9,655 nt of DNA from JBGPOS01 sp041488155 (GTDB lineage Bacteria > Chloroflexota > Dehalococcoidia > Tepidiformales > Tepidiformaceae), in NCBI GenBank assembly GCA_041488155.1, contig JBGPOS010000097.1, forward strand, positions 1 to 9,655, written 5' to 3'. This document shows, one piece after another, positions 5,907 through 9,655 of the stretch. The notes below the pieces were generated by a model. The model did not search any database. It had not been told where the DNA came from and was given only the letters and a program-made list of their open reading frames with translations. The stretch's first letter is position 1. Each line of letters begins with the position of its first letter. The position numbers and the translations under genes are program-made.

Positions 5907-7037
5907 ATGCCACCGCGCCCTTTCACCATCGCCGTACCCCAGGACGTCATCGACGACCTCCATCGCCGCCTCGATGCCACCCGCTGGCCCGAGCCGATCC
6001 CCGGCACTGGCTGGGACTACGGCGCCGATGTCGACTACATCCGTAACCTCTGCGGCTACTGGCGCCACCACTACGATTGGCGGCTCCAGGAACGCCGCCT
6101 CAACCAGTACCCCCAGTTTGTCTGCGAGGTCGATGGCGTCGACCTTCACTTCTGGCACGTTCGAGGCAAGGGGCCGGCGCCCTTTCCTCTCCTGCTAATC
6201 CACGGCTGGCCCGGCTCGATGTTCGAGTTTCACGCCCTCATCGACCGCCTCACCGACCCTGCAGCCCACGGTGGCGAAGCCCGGGACGCCTTCGACGTCG
6301 TCATCCCCGCCCTTCCCGGATTCGGCTTCGGCGGCCGTCCGAAAGAGCGCGGCTGGGGTATTAGCCGAATCGCCGCGGCCTTCGATCAACTCATGGCTGG
6401 CGAACTCGGCTACGGCCGCTACGGCGTTCAGGGTGGCGACTGGGGCGGGATCATCGCTTCGCGCATGGGAAGCGCCCACGCAAACCACGTCGCAGCGATC
6501 CATCTCAACTTCGTGATCGGCGTCCCGCCCGCAGAGATGGATGATGCCGACCGCGCTGCCTCCGACCGCCGCAACGCCTTCGCCGCCCAGGAGACTGGCT
6601 ACAGCAACGTCCAGGGCTCGAAACCGAACTCCCTCACCGTCGCCCAGAGTGACTCTCCTGCCGGACTCGCCGCCTGGGTGATCGAGAAGTTCCGGACCTG
6701 GAGCGATTGTGATGGCGACGTCGAGAAGGCTTTCTCGAAGGACGACCTCATCACGAATCTCATGTTCTATTGGGCCCCGAACAGCACCGCCAGCGCTGCC
6801 CGCATCTACTACGAGGCCATGCGCGATGCCAACGCGTTTAGGTCCGGCCGGGTCGAAGTGCCGACCGCCGTCGCAGCCTTCCCGAAAGAACCCTGGGCGC
6901 CGCCCCGCAAGTGGGCCGAGCCGCGCTTCAACATTCAGCGCTGGACCGACATGCCGCGCGGCGGCCACTTCGCCGCGATGGAGCAGCCGGACTTGCTCCT
7001 CGAAGACGTGCGCACGTTCTTCCGTGCCATTCGCTGA
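5907..7037 (+). CDS. Epoxide hydrolase, EHN family (microsomal-type alpha/beta hydrolase)
   Basis: A 376-aa hydrolase that opens epoxides to vicinal diols through a covalent ester intermediate. The N-terminal roughly 100 residues are the EHN (epoxide hydrolase N-terminal) region, starting PFTIAVPQDVIDDLHRRLDATRWP. The alpha/beta hydrolase core follows: oxyanion-hole HGWPGS (99-104), nucleophile elbow GGDWGG with Asp178, candidate lid tyrosines Tyr232 and Tyr301/302, acid Glu328 in FPKEPW, and base His354 in RGGHFAAME. The Glu-His spacing (26) is close to that of mammalian microsomal epoxide hydrolase (27). All catalytic residues appear present. The frame is open upstream to 5745, but that would run through the tRNA gene, so ATG 5907 (or 5895) is preferred. 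It is a single plus-strand gene, ending 15 bp from the convergent SnoaL-like gene. The substrate is unknown. Confidence 0.93.
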   Translation: MPPRPFTIAVPQDVIDDLHRRLDATRWPEPIPGTGWDYGADVDYIRNLCGYWRHHYDWRLQERRLNQYPQFVCEVDGVDLHFWHVRGKGPAPFPLLLIHGWPGSMFEFHALIDRLTDPAAHGGEARDAFDVVIPALPGFGFGGRPKERGWGISRIAAAFDQLMAGELGYGRYGVQGGDWGGIIASRMGSAHANHVAAIHLNFVIGVPPAEMDDADRAASDRRNAFAAQETGYSNVQGSKPNSLTVAQSDSPAGLAAWVIEKFRTWSDCDGDVEKAFSKDDLITNLMFYWAPNSTASAARIYYEAMRDANAFRSGRVEVPTAVAAFPKEPWAPPRKWAEPRFNIQRWTDMPRGGHFAAMEQPDLLLEDVRTFFRAIR

Positions 7038-7052
7038 GGCGGGCCTCCAAAC

Positions 7053-7421
7053 TCACGGCAGGTTGTGGGTGTACACCTCGTTCAGCGTTATCTGGACCCC
7101 GTCGAGAATCACCAGATCGAATCCTCGGAGCTTCCTTGTGCTCCCATCGGGGAGGTCGATGGTGCAGATCCAGCGCCCGCAATATCCGCCCTCGATGGGC
7201 CATACCTCGTCCGGGTCGTAGCGCATCGGTGGCGTCGCCTTGAACAGTCCGTCGAGATAGGCGCGCAAAGCCGCGTGACCGGTGAGACCGGCCGGCACCT
7301 GGCCGTCACGGTAGACCACGTCGCGATGGTAGAACGTCAGCAGGCGGTCGGTGTCCTTCGCCGTCCACGCGTCGAGCCACTCCGCGTTGTACCGCTCCAG
7401 GGCCGCCGTGTCCCTGCTCAC
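7053..7421 (-). CDS. SnoaL/NTF2-like protein
   Basis: About 122 aa with the look of the SnoaL/NTF2 superfamily, small cone-shaped alpha+beta proteins that often act as isomerases, dehydratases or hydrolases, or simply bind a ligand. Features seen: an N-terminal helix ALERYNAEWLDAWTAKDTD, the typical FYHRDVVYRDG strand, then GLTGHAALRAYLDGLF and beta strands ending LDGVQITLNEVYTHNLP. It is the second gene of an operon with the crotonase-fold protein. Its GTG start overlaps that gene's TGA as GTGA, which suggests translational coupling. An in-frame GTG at 7442 is possible but less likely. It may act on the same CoA ester or a product of it (inference). The exact reaction cannot be read from the sequence. 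Confidence 0.85.
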   Translation of the reverse strand: MSRDTAALERYNAEWLDAWTAKDTDRLLTFYHRDVVYRDGQVPAGLTGHAALRAYLDGLFKATPPMRYDPDEVWPIEGGYCGRWICTIDLPDGSTRKLRGFDLVILDGVQITLNEVYTHNLP

Positions 7422-8275
7422 GAAGAAAGCTTCTCCAGCCACTGGTTGAAGTGCGGCTCGCGCCGTTCGCGGAACGCCGCCACGCCTTCCCGCGAGTCTG
7501 GGTGGTGGTCGCTGATTGCCGTCTTCGCGGCGATGTCGTCCATCGCGTGGCCGAAGGTCATCTCAGCCGCGTTGTAAATCGTCCGCTTCAGCAGCCGCAT
7601 GGCGACCTGTGGCCCCTCGGCCAGCTCCCGCGCGAGCGCCATCGTCCGCCACAACAGCTCGCCCGGTTCCACCACCTCGTGCACCAGACCGAGTTCCAGC
7701 GCTTCGTCTGCCGACACGATCCGCCGTCGCATGAGAAAGTCCATCGTCTTCGCCACGCCCATCAGTTGCACCAGCAGGAACTGTCCGCCCTCGTCCGGCA
7801 GCAAGCCGAACCGCAGCGTGGCACTGCCAAGGCGCGCTTCGCTGGAGGCCACCCGGAAGTCGCAGGCGAGCGCGAGCGAGAGCCCTGTCTGGATCGCCAC
7901 GCCGTTGATCGCTGCGATGCTGATCTTGTCCAGGTTCCGGACAGCGAGGTTGACCGGCTGCGACAGCGCTCGCAGACCTTCGTAGGTGCCGATCGGCTCA
8001 CGGTGTCCGCCAGGGATCTCCGGCACCAGCGCCGCGCCGTCGCCCGCGGGGCGCCTTCCGGTGATGTCGTCGCCCGCACAGAACGCCCGTCCACTTCCAG
8101 TTATCACCACCACCCGTACGGCGTCGTCCATCTGAGCCTGGAGCAGCGTCTCCACCAGGTCCCGTTTCGCGCCCTGGGTGAACCCGTTGAGCCGCTCGGG
8201 CTGATTGAAGGTGATCACGGCGATGCCCGGATCCTGCACTTCGACTTCGAAGCCGCGGAACTTTCCTGTGTCCAT
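7418..8275 (-). CDS. Crotonase-fold enzyme (enoyl-CoA hydratase/isomerase family) lacking hydratase glutamates
   Basis: A 285-aa member of the crotonase family, which binds acyl-CoA and stabilises an enolate in an oxyanion hole. Motifs: AFCAGDDI (65-72, first oxyanion amide), NGVAIQTGLSLALACDFRVAS (from 124, second oxyanion region), RFGLLPDEGG (155-164) and the C-terminal SREGVAAFRERREPHF. Aligned with rat enoyl-CoA hydratase, Glu144 corresponds to Ser133 and Glu164 to Thr153, so both hydratase glutamates appear to be missing. The PDEGG segment is instead like PaaG-type isomerases and related enzymes, with Asp161 or Glu162 as possible acid/base. An isomerase or other acyl-CoA reaction is therefore more likely than hydration. 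The ATG has AAAGGAG four bases upstream (8280-8286). The frame stays open to 8629 but lacks homology and a ribosome site there. First gene of an operon with the SnoaL-like gene. Confidence 0.9.
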   Translation of the reverse strand: MDTGKFRGFEVEVQDPGIAVITFNQPERLNGFTQGAKRDLVETLLQAQMDDAVRVVVITGSGRAFCAGDDITGRRPAGDGAALVPEIPGGHREPIGTYEGLRALSQPVNLAVRNLDKISIAAINGVAIQTGLSLALACDFRVASSEARLGSATLRFGLLPDEGGQFLLVQLMGVAKTMDFLMRRRIVSADEALELGLVHEVVEPGELLWRTMALARELAEGPQVAMRLLKRTIYNAAEMTFGHAMDDIAAKTAISDHHPDSREGVAAFRERREPHFNQWLEKLSS

Positions 8276-8397
8276 GACTCTCCTTTGGCCTTGCTCGCCT
8301 GCCCGGCCCGATCCTGCCTCTGCGCGCCCACGACTGCAACGCCTCGGTCTGGCAAGACAGTGCTGTTGTTTCCGCCAACACGGTCGAATATGCCGGT

Positions 8398-8550
8398 ATG
8401 AGTGAGGCAGAGGCCCGGCACTTCCGTACCTACGACGATGAACTCCACGAACGCCGGCGGCACTTCGCGGTCGTCCGCGATCCCATCGAGTTCGAGCCAG
8501 AGCGGCTGAAGCGGCTCGTCGAAAAGGCACGCCAGACCACCGACCCCTAG
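8398..8550 (+). CDS. Small charged hypothetical protein (50 aa)
   Basis: ATG at 8398 to TAG at 8548-8550 encodes 50 residues, starting MSEAEARHFRTYDDELHERR and ending LKRLVEKARQTTDP. It is rich in Arg, Glu, Asp and His, with two probable helices around a short FAVVRDPIEF segment. No membrane segment, signal peptide or cysteine is present. About 80% of third codon positions are G or C, as in the real genes around it, which supports coding. It is divergent from the crotonase-fold gene and runs in the direction of the universal stress protein gene, 68 bp before it. No Shine-Dalgarno was seen. A weak TTGTTT-17-TATGCC promoter lies upstream, but too close to the ATG for normal spacing. I do not recognise it. 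Confidence 0.55.
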   Translation: MSEAEARHFRTYDDELHERRRHFAVVRDPIEFEPERLKRLVEKARQTTDP

Positions 8551-8586
8551 CGCATTGCCACAGTGGCTTGCCTCGGGGACGATGAA

Positions 8587-8609
8587 GGCCGCCGGGTTCT
8601 CCGGCGGCC
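8587..8609 (+). promoter_or_regulatory. 9-bp hairpin abutting the universal stress protein ribosome site
   Basis: GGCCGCCGG (8587-8595) and CCGGCGGCC (8601-8609) form a perfect 9-bp GC stem with loop GTTCT. GAGG (8610-8613), the likely Shine-Dalgarno of the next gene, follows directly. No T-tract follows, so this is not a standard terminator. It could mark the end of the small upstream gene or regulate access to the ribosome site. Confidence 0.5.
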
Positions 8610-8618
8610 GAGGTGTGC

Positions 8619-9482
8619 ATGCCCCGCATCGTCGTCCCTCTCGATGAATCCCCGCTCGCGGAGGAAGCCCTCCCCTGGGCGGCCGCTCTCGCCCGAGCGA
8701 TCGGCTGTTCACTCCACCTCGTTTCGGTCTGGACCTACGACCCGGAGCTCTTCGAGCGCGCGGGGCTCGAATCCAGCGCTACCCCGCGGCGCATCGCCGA
8801 TGCCCTGAACGAATACCTCGCGCGGCTTGCTGCGGGCGAAACGCTCGCCGGCCTGAAGGTGACCACCGAAGCCCGGATCGGCTCTGTCCTCGAAGAGTTG
8901 GTGGAGGTCGTGGCGGACAGCGACACGAGCTACGTCGTCCTAACCTCCCATGGCCGTGGCGGCCTCCGGCGGCTCATCCAGGGGAGCGTCGCCGATGGCC
9001 TCGTGCGGAGCGTGGACACGCCTGTGCTGGTCGTCCGACCGGGCGCGACGCGGGTCGCCCTCGACCGAATCCTGGTAACGCTCGACGGATCAGAAACGAG
9101 CGAACAGGCACTCCCGCCGGCCCGGGCGATCGCTGCTGCTTCCAACGCCGAAGTCCACCTTCTCCGCGTCGTGAATCCCTTCGGCGAGACAGTCATGCCC
9201 GGTTTTGTCGGCGGCGCCGACCTCGGCGAGATTACACAGCACCTCGCCGACGCGGCCCAGCTCTACCTCTCACGCCTCGCCGAGCCAACCGAAAAGGCAG
9301 AAGTACGGTTCGGGCGCCCACTTGAAGTCGTCCTCGATTACGCCCGCGACAACCGCTGCGACATAATCGCCATGGCCACGCACGGCCGCGGCGGAGTGCT
9401 TCGCCTGGCCCTCGGCAGCACCGCCGACGCCGTCATGCGTGCTGCCGACCGGCTGGTGCTGCTGATCCCCGACCGCGCCTAA
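8619..9482 (+). CDS. Universal stress protein, tandem UspA domains
   Basis: A 287-aa cytoplasmic protein made of two UspA domains, about residues 1-141 and 147-287. Such proteins bind ATP or other nucleotides and help cells endure starvation, oxidative or other stress. Each domain opens with a strand and Asp (IVVPLDES and ILVTLDGSET) and ends with an ATP-loop motif: SHGRGGLRRLIQGS (110-123) in the first and THGRGGVLRLALGS (254-267) in the second. Both keep the G-9X-G-S part of the UspA signature; the first Gly of the G-2X-G part is Thr in domain 1 and Ala in domain 2. Both domains may therefore bind nucleotide. The ATG at 8619 has GAGG five bases upstream; a GTG two codons earlier is also possible. 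The gene follows the 50-aa reading frame and a strong hairpin. Confidence 0.93.
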   Translation: MPRIVVPLDESPLAEEALPWAAALARAIGCSLHLVSVWTYDPELFERAGLESSATPRRIADALNEYLARLAAGETLAGLKVTTEARIGSVLEELVEVVADSDTSYVVLTSHGRGGLRRLIQGSVADGLVRSVDTPVLVVRPGATRVALDRILVTLDGSETSEQALPPARAIAAASNAEVHLLRVVNPFGETVMPGFVGGADLGEITQHLADAAQLYLSRLAEPTEKAEVRFGRPLEVVLDYARDNRCDIIAMATHGRGGVLRLALGSTADAVMRAADRLVLLIPDRA

Positions 9483-9512
9483 CACCCAACACGCAGACCC
9501 CAACGTTTCAGC

Positions 9513-9542
9513 TTGGCGGCCTCACTCGCCCTCACCTATACT
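9513..9542 (+). promoter_or_regulatory. Promoter of the downstream partial gene
   Basis: TTGGCG (9513-9518, 4/6 match to the -35) and TATACT (9537-9542, 5/6 match to the -10) are 18 bp apart. Transcription would start near 9549, giving a leader of about 50 nt before the ATG at 9600. It lies just after the universal stress protein gene, so the next gene probably has its own transcript. Confidence 0.6.
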
Positions 9543-9599
9543 TCGAGCCACAAGAACTGCTGGCCCCAGGGCCCGTCTTCTCCCCCGGGAGTCCCTCTT

Positions 9600-9655
9600 A
9601 TGCCGAGTTCATCCAAGCGCGACTGGCTGCACGGCACCTACGGCAAAGCCGTCGA
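9600..9655 (+). CDS. Unidentified gene, 5' end only
   Basis: ATG at 9600 opens a frame that runs off the right edge after 18 full codons, MPSSSKRDWLHGTYGKAV. GGGAG (9587-9591) lies eight bases upstream as a ribosome site, and a good promoter lies about 60 bp further up. Too little is visible to name the family. The start itself is well supported; the product is unknown. Confidence 0.6.
   Translation, partial: MPSSSKRDWLHGTYGKAV

Noticed and set aside
6195..6968. 257-aa minus-strand open frame inside the epoxide hydrolase
   Set aside because: Open antisense frames are expected in high-GC coding DNA. The protein is Gly/Ala/Val-rich, matches nothing, and the plus strand has a full catalytic gene.
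8276..8629. N-terminal extension of the crotonase-fold frame
   Set aside because: The family start is at 8275 with a clear AAAGGAG site. The extra part is Arg-rich, lacks homology, and lies opposite the 50-aa gene.
8582..8647. 21-codon frame (MKAAGFSGGRG...) overlapping the stress protein start
   Set aside because: It lies on the hairpin, has only a poor ribosome site, and ends inside the stress protein gene. An upstream regulatory frame is possible but unsupported.

Overview
The window looks like chromosomal DNA from a high-GC bacterium (roughly 60-65% by eye). My best guess is Chloroflexota, perhaps Dehalococcoidia or Tepidiforma-like. The clues are weak but agree: a secreted protein whose N-terminus is joined to its main domain by a long Thr/Ala/Pro/Ser linker, two genes whose starts sit 6-7 nt behind a -10-like hexamer (as in leaderless genes), GTG starts, and a set of fatty-acid or ketone catabolism enzymes next to a double-domain universal stress protein. 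High-GC Actinomycetota cannot be excluded. No phage, IS element, CRISPR array or integrase was seen.

Layout, left to right. (1) 1-1410, minus: pyruvate kinase, missing only its last few residues, with residues at the potassium site that predict K+-independent activity. (2) 1471-2634, minus: secreted protein of an uncharacterised conserved family. (3) 2776-3498, minus: putative zinc metallopeptidase (HELTH motif). (4) 3665-5485, minus: long-form Baeyer-Villiger monooxygenase (BVMO) with a hairpin over its stop codon. Upstream is an inverted repeat that brackets a possible -10 box. (5) 5727-5802, minus: tRNA-Phe(GAA) with a well-formed promoter. (6) 5907-7037, plus: epoxide hydrolase of the EHN family. 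(7) 7053-8275, minus: a two-gene operon of a crotonase-fold protein, lacking both hydratase glutamates, and a SnoaL/NTF2-like protein, coupled by a GTGA overlap. (8) 8398-8550, plus: a 50-aa charged small protein. (9) 8619-9482, plus: tandem universal stress protein preceded by a 9-bp hairpin that abuts its ribosome binding site. (10) 9600-9655, plus: start of an unidentified gene behind a good promoter.

The BVMO (ketone to ester), epoxide hydrolase (epoxide to diol), crotonase-fold enzyme and SnoaL-like protein could all serve oxidative breakdown of cyclic or lipid-like compounds. They lie in separate transcription units, so a shared pathway is only an inference. I did not find a convincing new multi-gene system. 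The least explained items are the metallopeptidase, the secreted protein, the crotonase homologue without hydratase glutamates, the 50-aa protein, and the operator-like repeat before the BVMO.
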